From an uncultured Collinsella sp. (GTDB lineage: Bacteria > Actinomycetota > Coriobacteriia > Coriobacteriales > Coriobacteriaceae): DNA of 14,832 nt. Location of the stretch: assembly GCA_902493145.1 (NCBI GenBank), contig CABUOA010000039.1:1-14832 (forward strand), given 5' to 3'. Under the pieces are notes generated by a model. It saw only the letters and a program-made list of their open reading frames with translations. It had not been told where the DNA came from and ran no database searches. A program made the translations under genes and the position numbers. Shown here piece by piece: positions 6,847-13,177 of this stretch. Position 1 is the first letter of the stretch; each line of letters starts with the position of its first letter.

Positions 6847-8190
6847 CTAGTTCGCCATGACGCCTTCGGTCCAAGCCTCAACGTCCTCGATGCGCAGGAC
6901 GTTGGCGACCTCGGCCACGCAGCCGACGCTGGCAAGCTCGGCGGCGGCAGCCTGGACGTCCTTCTCGAGCGCGCGGTGCGTCAGGAAGATGACCGAGCAG
7001 GCATCGCTGACGCCCGACTTGCCGTCCTCGACCTGGTTGATGAGCGAGATCGAGATGTTGTGCTTGGCAAAGATGTCGACCGTCTCGGACAGGGCGCCCA
7101 CGCGGTCGGCGACCTTCAGGCGCACATAGTACTTGGTCTGGAGCTCGTCCATGGGCTTAAAGGCGAGGTTGTGGCCATAGGGCTCAATCTCGGGCAGCGG
7201 AGCCACGCCGCGGCTGATCTGCTCGGAGAGCGACAGGATATCGCCCACGACGGCGCTCGCGGTGGGGAAGGAGCCTGCGCCCGCGCCGTAGAACATGGTC
7301 TCGCCCACGGCGTCGCCTACCACGTAGACGGCGTTCATGGCGCCGTTGACCTTGGCGAGCATATGGTCTGCGGGGATCAGCGTGGGATGCACGCGAACGT
7401 CGACGCCAGCGTCGGTGTTGCGGGCGATGCCGAGCAGTTTGATGGTGTAGCCGAGCTCGCGGGCCTGGGCGATGTCCTCGGCGCCGATGGTGCGGATACC
7501 CTGCTGGTACACATCATCGGTGGTAACGCGGGTGCCAAAGCCGATGGAGGCGAGGATGGCCGTCTTGCTGGCGGCATCGAAGCCGTCGACGTCGGCGGAC
7601 GGGTCGGCCTCGGCATAGCCCTTAGCCTGTGCGTCGGCGAGCACGTCAGCGTAATCGGCGCCCTCGGCGTCCATGCGCGACAGGATGTAGTTGGTGGTGC
7701 CGTTGAGGATGCCGGCGATGGTCAGGATCTTGTTACCCACCAGGTCGTGCTCGAGTGTGCTGACAATGGGGATGCCGCCACCGCAGCTGGCCTCGCACTT
7801 AATCTGCACGCCGCACGCACGCGCCTTCTCGGCAAGCGTCTCGACGTGACGGCCCAGCAGGGCCTTGTTGGCAGAGACGACGTGCTTGCCGTGCTCAAAG
7901 GCGGTGGTGAAGATCTCGGTTGCGGGATGCTCGCCGCCAATCAGCTCGACGACGATATCGACGGCTGGGTCGGTGACGACGTCATGCCAGTCACTCGTAA
8001 AGGCCTCGCGCTCAATACCGGCTGCCTCGGCCTGCTCCCAGGCAAGCGCGCAGGCGCGGGTCAGCTTAAGGTCGATGCCGTAGGCTGCCAGGTACTCATC
8101 GTGGTGGCTCTTGATCAGACGGGCCACGCCGCCGCCGACGGTTCCCAGACCGATCAGACCGACGTTCACGGTGCGCAGGGATTCGCTCAT
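6847..8190 (-). CDS. hom: Homoserine dehydrogenase with ACT domain
   Basis: Hom reduces L-aspartate 4-semialdehyde to L-homoserine with NAD(P)H, the branch leading to threonine, isoleucine and methionine; it is cytosolic. The 447-residue protein has the length of the monofunctional three-domain form, with no aspartokinase fused. It has an N-terminal Rossmann motif GLIGLGTVGGGV (11-22), SANKALLG (107-114) with conserved Lys109, CEASCGGGIP (132-141), GILNGTTNYIL (160-170) and GYAEADPSADVDGFDAASK (191-209) ending in the probable catalytic Lys209. YGAGAGSFPTASAVVGD (301-317) closes the catalytic domain. The C-terminal ACT domain starts near YYVRLKVADRVGALSE (354-369) and is the usual site of threonine feedback inhibition. 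The ATG at 8190 follows AAGGAG (8202-8197) with 6 nt spacing. It is monocistronic, divergent from livJ, with its own terminator. Confidence 0.96.
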   Translation of the reverse strand: MSESLRTVNVGLIGLGTVGGGVARLIKSHHDEYLAAYGIDLKLTRACALAWEQAEAAGIEREAFTSDWHDVVTDPAVDIVVELIGGEHPATEIFTTAFEHGKHVVSANKALLGRHVETLAEKARACGVQIKCEASCGGGIPIVSTLEHDLVGNKILTIAGILNGTTNYILSRMDAEGADYADVLADAQAKGYAEADPSADVDGFDAASKTAILASIGFGTRVTTDDVYQQGIRTIGAEDIAQARELGYTIKLLGIARNTDAGVDVRVHPTLIPADHMLAKVNGAMNAVYVVGDAVGETMFYGAGAGSFPTASAVVGDILSLSEQISRGVAPLPEIEPYGHNLAFKPMDELQTKYYVRLKVADRVGALSETVDIFAKHNISISLINQVEDGKSGVSDACSVIFLTHRALEKDVQAAAAELASVGCVAEVANVLRIEDVEAWTEGVMAN

Positions 8191-8244
8191 AGATAGCTCC
8201 TTCGTGCATCTTATGGATGGATTAACCGCTTAAAGGTTGAGTGC

Positions 8245-8250
8245 ATTCTA
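8245..8250 (-). promoter_or_regulatory. Candidate -10 element for hom
   Basis: On the minus strand TAGAAT (8250-8245) matches five of six -10 consensus positions. It lies about 55 nt upstream of the hom ATG and about 40 nt ahead of its SD. No good -35 sits 16-18 nt further upstream. A small inverted repeat, AACC/GGTT (8224-8238), follows in the would-be leader. This is the only plausible core-promoter element I found for hom. Confidence 0.35.
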
Positions 8251-8344
8251 GCGTGAACCGGGGGCGCGTGCTCGCCAGGCAACAGGAGCCGCACAAAACG
8301 GCACCCCCGAAACGCTGCGGAAACATTGGAAACACGCTCGCTAC

Positions 8345-8377
8345 AAACGGACTTCCGTAACAAACTGTCAACGTTTG
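8345..8377. repeat. Cluster of short inverted repeats between hom and livJ
   Basis: ACGGA-CT-TCCGT (8347-8358) is directly followed by CAAAC-N7-GTTTG (8361-8377), and outer AAACG (8345-8349) matches CGTTT (8372-8376). The cluster lies in the 251-bp divergent region between hom and the first livJ gene, about 65-95 bp upstream of the livJ ATG, where an operator would be expected. No livJ promoter hexamers with good spacing could be assigned. Confidence 0.35.
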
Positions 8378-8407
8378 CGCCATAAGGTTTGCCCTGTACC
8401 GCAAGAC

Positions 8408-8422
8408 GGCCGCACCGCGGCC
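8408..8422 (+). promoter_or_regulatory. Leader hairpin upstream of first livJ ribosome-binding site
   Basis: GGCCGC (8408-8413) pairs perfectly with GCGGCC (8417-8422) around a 3-nt loop. It ends 8 nt before the AGGGGG ribosome-binding site (8431-8436). It may protect the 5' end of the message; it is too far from a T-run to terminate. Confidence 0.5.
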
Positions 8423-8441
8423 AGCGAAAAAGGGGGACACC

Positions 8442-9608
8442 ATGTTCAACATCAACAGCACGCTCAGCCGTAGGAACTTTCTCGCCGGCGCTGCGGCGCT
8501 CGGCAGCACCGCCGCACTCGCTGGTTGCTCGTCGGGTGGCTCGGACGGCGGCACCGCCGATGACGGCAAGACCTTCAAGATCGGTGTCATCGGCCCTCTG
8601 ACCGGCGCCGCGGCAACCTATGGCGTTTCGGCCGAGAAGGGTGCCAAGCTTGCCGCCAAGGATTTCTCGACCAAGGACCTCAAACTCTCGCTTAAGTCCG
8701 AGGACGATGTCGCCGACGGCGAGAAGGCTATCAACGCTTTCAATACCCTGTGCGACTGGGGCATGCAGGCGCTCGTCGGCCCCGTCACGACTGGTGCCGC
8801 CGTCGCTGTCTCGGGCGAGATCGCCGACGATATGCTCATGGTCACGCCCTCTGCTTCGTCCCTCGACGTCACCAAGGACAAGACCACGGTTTTCCAGGTT
8901 TGCTTTACCGACCCCACCATGGGCGCGAGTGCTGCCAAGTTTTTGGCCGAGAAGTATGCAGACGCCAAGATCGCCCTGTTCTACAACTCCGGCGATACGT
9001 ACAGCTCGGGTGTTGCCGATGCCTTTGCCGAGCAGGCCAAGGAGTCCAAACTTGATATCGTCGATACCGAGACCTTTAAGGACGACTCCTCCACGAGCTT
9101 TACCAACCAGCTCACCAAGGCCAAGGAGGCCGGCGCCACGCTCATCTTTGCGCCGATCTACTACACGCCGGCGTCCGTTTTGCTCAAGAACGCCAAGGAC
9201 ATGGGATACGACATGACCCTCATGGGTACCGACGGCATGGACGGCCTGCTCTCCGTTGAGGGCTTCGACACCTCCCTTGCCGAGGGCGTGCTGCTCATGA
9301 CCCCGTTCTCTGCCGACGATGAGAAGAACGCCGACTTTGTCAAGGCATATAAGGACGCCTACGACGAGACGCCCAACCAGTTTGCCGCCGATGCCTATGA
9401 CTGCGTCCATGCGATTGTCGAGGCTATCGATAAGGCAGACATCGATATTACGGCCGACGGCGCCGACATTGCCGGCGATCTTGCCAAGGCCATGCGCAAG
9501 ATCAAGATCGAGGGCCTGACGGGCGAGCTCACGTGGAACGACGAGGGCCAAGTCGAGAAGCCCGCTACAGCCTATGTGATCCAGGACGGCAAGTACATCG
9601 CCGCCTAA
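8442..9608 (+). CDS. livJ: Branched-chain amino-acid ABC transporter substrate-binding lipoprotein, copy 1
   Basis: This is an extracytoplasmic receptor of the LIV/HAAT importer, expected to bind leucine, isoleucine or valine and pass it to LivHM. The 388-residue product starts with a twin-arginine signal, SRRNFL (9-14), a hydrophobic stretch and lipobox LAGC with lipidated Cys29. The mature part is a type I periplasmic-binding fold (Peripla_BP_6): FKIGVIGPLTGAAATYG opens the first lobe, then DWGMQALVGPVTTGAAVAV, TPSASS and YNSGDTYSSG. The SD AGGGGG stands 5 nt before the ATG. It is followed by a close paralogue (9880-11067) and then by the permease and ATPase genes, which supports its role. 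Relatives also bind other amino acids, amides or urea, so the ligand is inferred from context. Confidence 0.92.
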   Translation: MFNINSTLSRRNFLAGAAALGSTAALAGCSSGGSDGGTADDGKTFKIGVIGPLTGAAATYGVSAEKGAKLAAKDFSTKDLKLSLKSEDDVADGEKAINAFNTLCDWGMQALVGPVTTGAAVAVSGEIADDMLMVTPSASSLDVTKDKTTVFQVCFTDPTMGASAAKFLAEKYADAKIALFYNSGDTYSSGVADAFAEQAKESKLDIVDTETFKDDSSTSFTNQLTKAKEAGATLIFAPIYYTPASVLLKNAKDMGYDMTLMGTDGMDGLLSVEGFDTSLAEGVLLMTPFSADDEKNADFVKAYKDAYDETPNQFAADAYDCVHAIVEAIDKADIDITADGADIAGDLAKAMRKIKIEGLTGELTWNDEGQVEKPATAYVIQDGKYIAA

Positions 9609-9668
9609 GTGCGTATAAAGCGCTACCGGTGAGGCCGTTTTAATCAGGACAGGGAAGCTTGTAACAGA

Positions 9669-9767
9669 ATGGAAACATTACTTTCACACAATAAAGTGGC
9701 TAAACTGCATAAACCAATAGAAATACGCATAATTATGGATAAACGGACAAAACAAAAGAATAGTTGA
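9669..9767 (+). other. Possible 32-codon leader reading frame rich in Ile/Leu codons
   Basis: An ATG at 9669 opens 32 codons ending at TGA (9765-9767). The predicted peptide has eight branched-chain residues: Leu-Leu at 4-5, Val10, Leu13, and Ile at 17, 19, 21 and 22, with three rare ATA codons. The stop falls inside the left arm of the TAGTTGA palindrome. The SD-like AGGGAAG (9651-9657) is rather far, 11 nt. Against it, codon use is simply that of AT-rich DNA. I list it as a possibility only. Confidence 0.15.
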
Positions 9768-9791
9768 AATAATCGCCACTTTTCTCAACTA
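9761..9791. repeat. Palindrome TAGTTGA-N17-TCAACTA (operator-like)
   Basis: A perfect 7-bp inverted repeat (9761-9767 and 9785-9791) flanks 17 nt, in the AT-rich leader of the second livJ. It ends 7 bp before the TACTAT candidate -10 and so would overlap its -35 region, the usual place for a repressor or activator site. It could equally be an RNA stem. Confidence 0.4.
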
Positions 9792-9812
9792 AAGCGTCTA
9801 CTATTTTGCGAA

Positions 9813-9858
9813 CGCCGAACACGGCGAAGGATGGCCTGTCGGGTAACCAAAACCCGAC
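9813..9858 (+). promoter_or_regulatory. Two leader hairpins before the second livJ
   Basis: CGCCG-AACA-CGGCG (9813-9826) is followed by GTCGGGT-N7-ACCCGAC (9838-9858), a perfect 7-bp stem. The second ends 10 nt before the AGGAG ribosome-binding site (9869-9873), mirroring the hairpin in the first livJ leader. Neither has a T-run, so they look like stabilising or translational elements rather than terminators. Confidence 0.5.
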
Positions 9859-9879
9859 GAGATTTGAGAGGAGAGCCGC

Positions 9880-11067
9880 ATGTCGAGCCTCACCGGTAAG
9901 TCATTGAACCCTGTAATGAATCGCAGGAGCGTTATCGCGAGCGCAGCAGGTCTGGGGGCGATGTCCATTCTAGCTGGCTGCTCCTCCAACGGCAGCGACA
10001 GTGGCTCCGCTTCGGGCGACGCTTCGTTTAAGATCGGCACCATCGGCCCGCTGACCGGCGCCGCCGCGTCCTACGGCAAGTCCGTTACCCAGGGCGTCGA
10101 GCTTGGCTGCAAGGATTTCTCGACCAAGGAGCTGCCGCTTGCCAGCAAGGCTGAGGACGATCAGGCCGACGGCGAGAAGGCCGTTAACGCCTTCAACACC
10201 CTGCTCGACTGGGGCATGCAGGCCCTCGTCGGCCCGACCACCACGGGTGCGTCGGTGGCCGTTGCCGCCGAGTGCGGTAACGACCCCAAGACGTTCATGA
10301 TCACCCCGTCCGCGTCCTCCGAGGACGTCACCGACGGCAAGGATTGCGTCTTCCAGGTTTGCTTTACCGACCCCAACCAGGGCGTCAACGCTGCCAAGTT
10401 CCTGGCGCAGAAGTATGCGGACGAGAAGTTCGTGCTGTTCTATAACTCCGGCGACGCCTATTCTTCGGGTATTGCGGATTCCTTTAAGGCCCAGGCAGCT
10501 AAGTCTAAGCTCGAGATTGTCGACGAGGAGACCTTTAAGGACGACTCTGCCACGAGTTTTACCAACCAGCTGACCAAGGCCAAGCAGGCCGGTGCCACCA
10601 TGATCTTCGCGCCGATCTACTACACGCCCGCATCCGTCCTGCTCAAGAACGCCAAGGACATGGGCTATGACGTCAAGATGATGGGTTGCGACGGCATGGA
10701 CGGTATCCTGGGCGTGGAGGGCTTCGACACCTCTCTTGCCGAGGGCCTGCTGCTCATGACCCCGTTCTCCGCCGACGACGAGAAGAACGCCGACTTCGTC
10801 AACGCTTACAAGGATAAGTACGGCGATACCCCCGACCAGTTTGCCGCCGACGCCTACGACGGCGTGCACGCGGTGGCCGAGGCCCTCAAGGAGGCCGGTC
10901 TTGGTGTCGACGCCGACCCGACCGAGGTCGCCGAGAAGCTGCCCAAGGCTATGCTCAAGATTACCGTTGAGGGCCTGACCGGCAAGCTCAGCTGGAACGA
11001 CAAGGGCCAGGTCCAGAAGGACCCGACTGCGTACGTTATCACCGACGGCAAGTACGTACAGGCCTAG
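9880..11067 (+). CDS. livJ: Branched-chain amino-acid ABC transporter substrate-binding lipoprotein, copy 2
   Basis: This is a paralogue of the protein encoded at 8442-9608, 395 residues, same fold and presumed role. Residues 1-34 hold a twin-arginine-like signal (NRRSVI, 14-19) and lipobox LAGC with Cys34. By eye roughly two thirds or more of the mature residues match copy 1, with long identical blocks such as TSFTNQLTKAK, IFAPIYYTPASVLLKNAKDM and LLMTPFSADDEKNADFV. Differences cluster in the early first lobe and the last 60 residues before the C-terminus, so ligand range or affinity may differ. The start at 9880 is set by AGGAG 6 nt upstream; an internal ATG at codon 13 would keep the RR motif but lacks an equally good SD. 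It is separated from livH by two hairpins, which suggests higher expression than the permease. Confidence 0.92.
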   Translation: MSSLTGKSLNPVMNRRSVIASAAGLGAMSILAGCSSNGSDSGSASGDASFKIGTIGPLTGAAASYGKSVTQGVELGCKDFSTKELPLASKAEDDQADGEKAVNAFNTLLDWGMQALVGPTTTGASVAVAAECGNDPKTFMITPSASSEDVTDGKDCVFQVCFTDPNQGVNAAKFLAQKYADEKFVLFYNSGDAYSSGIADSFKAQAAKSKLEIVDEETFKDDSATSFTNQLTKAKQAGATMIFAPIYYTPASVLLKNAKDMGYDVKMMGCDGMDGILGVEGFDTSLAEGLLLMTPFSADDEKNADFVNAYKDKYGDTPDQFAADAYDGVHAVAEALKEAGLGVDADPTEVAEKLPKAMLKITVEGLTGKLSWNDKGQVQKDPTAYVITDGKYVQA

Positions 11068-11071
11068 TTGG

Positions 11072-11129
11072 CCGCCTTACATAGAGCGGTTTTTATCCCA
11101 AGCAGGGGAGGTTTTGGCCTTCCCTGCTT
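11072..11129 (+). terminator. Hairpins between binding-protein and permease genes (partial terminator or processing site)
   Basis: A weak stem CCGC/GCGG (11072-11075 with 11086-11089) is followed by five T (11090-11094). Next comes a 12-bp stem with one G-T pair (11100-11111 with 11118-11129, loop 6 nt) without a proper T-run. In LIV operons such elements commonly let the binding-protein message accumulate above the distal message. I infer partial termination or 3'-end protection, with read-through into livH. No convincing separate promoter is visible in 11130-11206. Confidence 0.55.
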
Positions 11130-11206
11130 GCTTGGTATCTAGGGGCAACGTAACGTCCCTGTTTCATACATCAACTGGAAACCTATTCGAAAGGGGGATG
11201 TGGAAC

Positions 11207-12088
11207 ATGACGGTCTTTATCCAATACCTGGTCAACGGCCTGTCCATGGGCAGCGTCTACGCCATCATCGCGTTGGGCTACACCATGGTCTACGGTATCG
11301 CCAAGATGCTGAACTTTGCTCACGGCGACGTCATCATGGTCGGTGCCTATGTCTCGTTCTGCGCCACGTCGTATCTCGGACTCCCGGGTTGGGCATCTGT
11401 AATTCTCTCTTGCGCGGTCTGCACGGTTCTCGGTGTCCTCATTGAGGGCCTGGCCTATAAGCCGCTGCGCCAGGCGGGGCCGCTGGCCGTCCTGATCACG
11501 GCCATCGGTGTGTCCTACTTCCTGCAGAATGCCGCGCAGCTCCTGTGGGGCGCCACGCCCAAGAACTTTACTTCGCTCGTTACCTTCCCGGTGCCGGAGT
11601 TCTTGGCCAAGTACAACGTGAGCGCCGTATCGCTCGTTACCATCGTCGCCTGCCTGGTAATCATGGCCGGTCTGGTGTTCTTTACGGGTAAGACCAAGAT
11701 GGGCAAGGCCATGCGTGCCGTGTCCGAGGACAAAGCCGCCGCTCAGCTCATGGGCATCAACGTCAACCGTACCATCTCGATGACGTTTGCCATCGGCTCC
11801 GCCCTTGCTGCTATCGCCGGCGTGCTGCTGTGCTCCTACTCGCCGGTGCTGCAGCCCACGACGGGTGCCATGCCTGGCATCAAGGCCTTCGACGCCGCCG
11901 TCTTCGGCGGTATCGGCTCCATCCCCGGCGCCTTTGTCGGTGGCATTCTCATCGGCATCATCGAAGCGATGGCGCAGGCTTATATTTCCACGAGCCTTGC
12001 CAACTCCATCGTCTTTGGTGTTCTGATCATCGTCCTGCTCGTCAAGCCTGCCGGCCTCTTGGGCAAGTACGTCCCCGAGAAGGTGTAG
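11207..12088 (+). CDS. livH: Branched-chain amino-acid ABC transporter permease LivH
   Basis: This is one of two membrane subunits forming the LIV translocation channel, 293 residues with about eight hydrophobic segments. It opens with FIQYLVNGLSMGSVYAIIAL (4-23), followed by YGIAKMLNFAHGD (29-41), the typical LivH N-terminus. The cytoplasmic coupling loop that contacts the ATPases is around AMRAVSEDKAAAQLMGINV (168-186), and FGGIGSIPGAFVGG (233-246) is family-typical. I chose the ATG at 11207 because AAGGGGG (11191-11197) lies 9 nt upstream and the family N-terminus starts there. The frame is open further upstream (from 11114), and an ATG at 11198 abuts the SD too closely. It is followed by livM after 9 nt. 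Confidence 0.94.
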   Translation: MTVFIQYLVNGLSMGSVYAIIALGYTMVYGIAKMLNFAHGDVIMVGAYVSFCATSYLGLPGWASVILSCAVCTVLGVLIEGLAYKPLRQAGPLAVLITAIGVSYFLQNAAQLLWGATPKNFTSLVTFPVPEFLAKYNVSAVSLVTIVACLVIMAGLVFFTGKTKMGKAMRAVSEDKAAAQLMGINVNRTISMTFAIGSALAAIAGVLLCSYSPVLQPTTGAMPGIKAFDAAVFGGIGSIPGAFVGGILIGIIEAMAQAYISTSLANSIVFGVLIIVLLVKPAGLLGKYVPEKV

Positions 12089-12097
12089 GTGAGCGTT

Positions 12098-13177
12098 ATG
12101 AAGTTTCTTAAAGACAAGCAGACGCGTCACGACTTTGCCACGTACGCCATGTGCATCGCGGCATTTGCCATCGTGTTCTTTATGCAGTCCAACCATATGA
12201 TCCCGCGCATGATTGCCGGCCAGTTGGTTCCCATTACGGCCTACATCGTCATGGCCATCTCGCTCAACCTCGTCGTCGGCATCGCGGGCGACTTGTCGCT
12301 GGGCCATGCGGGCTTTATGAGCGTCGGTGCCTACACGGGCATCGTCACCGCGGTCGCCCTCGAGAGCGCCGTTCCTTCCGATCCGGTGCGCCTGATCATC
12401 AGCATCGTGGTCGGCGCCATCGCTGCTGCCATCCTGGGCTTCTTGATCGGTATCCCGGTCCTGCGCCTGAGCGGCGATTATCTGGCCATCGTGACCCTGG
12501 CTTTTGGCGAGATCATCAAAGAGATCGTCACCTGCCTCATTGTGGGCGTCGACTCTCGCGGCCTGCACGTGATCTTTAACATCACGGGCAACTCCACGAT
12601 CGACGACCTGCACCTGCTCGAGGACGGCACCGCCATCATCAAGGGCGCGCAGGGCGCATCGGGCGTGTCGACCTATTCGACCTTCCTCGCCGGTGCCATC
12701 CTGGTCATGGTCGCGCTCGTGATTGTACTCAACCTGGTTCGCAGCCGTACCGGTCGTGCCATCATGGCCGTGCGCGACAACAAGATCGCTGCCGAGTCCG
12801 TGGGCATCTCCGTCACCCAGTACCGCATGATCGCCTTCGTGGTTTCCGCTGCCCTCGCCGGTGCTGCCGGAGCCCTGTTCGGCGGTAACTTCTCACAGCT
12901 TTCCGCCACTAAGTTCGACTTCAACACGTCCATCCTCATTCTGGTGTTCGTGGTCCTGGGCGGCCTGGGCAACATGCGCGGTTCAGTCATCGCGGCGGCG
13001 CTGCTCACAGTGCTTCCCGAGCTGCTCCGTCAGTTCTCGGACTACCGCATGCTCATCTACGCCATCGTGCTGATCCTGGTCATGATCTTTACCAACAACC
13101 AGCAGCTCAAGGCGTTCTTCGGTCGCGTCAAGGACCGCTTTGCTCCCAAGAAGGAGGTGGCAGCCGATGCCCAGTAA
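12098..13177 (+). CDS. livM: Branched-chain amino-acid ABC transporter permease LivM
   Basis: This is the second channel subunit, 359 residues, partner of LivH. Family blocks are SLNLVVGIAGDLSLGHAGFM (55-74) and VGAYTG (76-81), LRLSGDYLAIVTLAFGEI (122-139), the coupling loop AIMAVRDNKIAAESVGISV (221-239) and FVVLGGLGNMRGSVIAA (284-300). The C-terminus is basic and polar (about 335-359). Two starts are possible: GTG at 12089, directly after the livH stop, and ATG at 12098. I prefer the ATG because AGGTGA (12087-12092), a six-base match to the anti-SD, stands 5 nt before it; the choice changes three residues. The last 11 nt overlap livG, and the livG SD lies inside this gene, which implies translational coupling. 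Confidence 0.93.
   Translation: MKFLKDKQTRHDFATYAMCIAAFAIVFFMQSNHMIPRMIAGQLVPITAYIVMAISLNLVVGIAGDLSLGHAGFMSVGAYTGIVTAVALESAVPSDPVRLIISIVVGAIAAAILGFLIGIPVLRLSGDYLAIVTLAFGEIIKEIVTCLIVGVDSRGLHVIFNITGNSTIDDLHLLEDGTAIIKGAQGASGVSTYSTFLAGAILVMVALVIVLNLVRSRTGRAIMAVRDNKIAAESVGISVTQYRMIAFVVSAALAGAAGALFGGNFSQLSATKFDFNTSILILVFVVLGGLGNMRGSVIAAALLTVLPELLRQFSDYRMLIYAIVLILVMIFTNNQQLKAFFGRVKDRFAPKKEVAADAQ

Larger units (their letters stand above)
9609..9879 (+). promoter_or_regulatory. Long AT-rich leader between the two livJ genes
   Basis: This 271-bp gap is clearly more AT-rich (especially 9655-9810) than anything else in the window. It probably holds the promoter and leader of the second livJ. Candidate -10 elements are CATAAT (9728-9733) and TACTAT (9799-9804), neither with a convincing -35. 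It contains several inverted repeats listed separately, plus AAAGTGGC (9693-9700) matched exactly by GCCACTTT (9775-9782) at long range, with ACTTT (9680-9684) competing for the same left arm. No convincing terminator for the first livJ is present (only a 3-bp stem, CGG/CCG, before TTTT near 9637), so read-through is likely. Confidence 0.5.

Noticed and set aside
6976..8196. 406-codon plus-strand frame opposite hom
   Set aside because: Antisense shadow of a recognisable enzyme; no family features.
8366..8371. Perfect TTGACA (-35 consensus) on the minus strand upstream of hom
   Set aside because: No -10-like hexamer lies 15-19 nt downstream of it on that strand; the TAGAAT nearer hom is a better candidate element.
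8211..9551. 446-codon minus-strand frame opposite livJ copy 1
   Set aside because: Antisense shadow of a recognised gene; no domain or start context.
9622..9642. Possible terminator after livJ copy 1 (CGG...CCG followed by TTTT)
   Set aside because: The stem is only three base pairs and would not be stable.
11183..12613. 476-codon minus-strand frame opposite livH and livM
   Set aside because: Extremely His/Asp/Gly/Arg-rich with no domain; it is the complement of hydrophobic membrane-protein codons.
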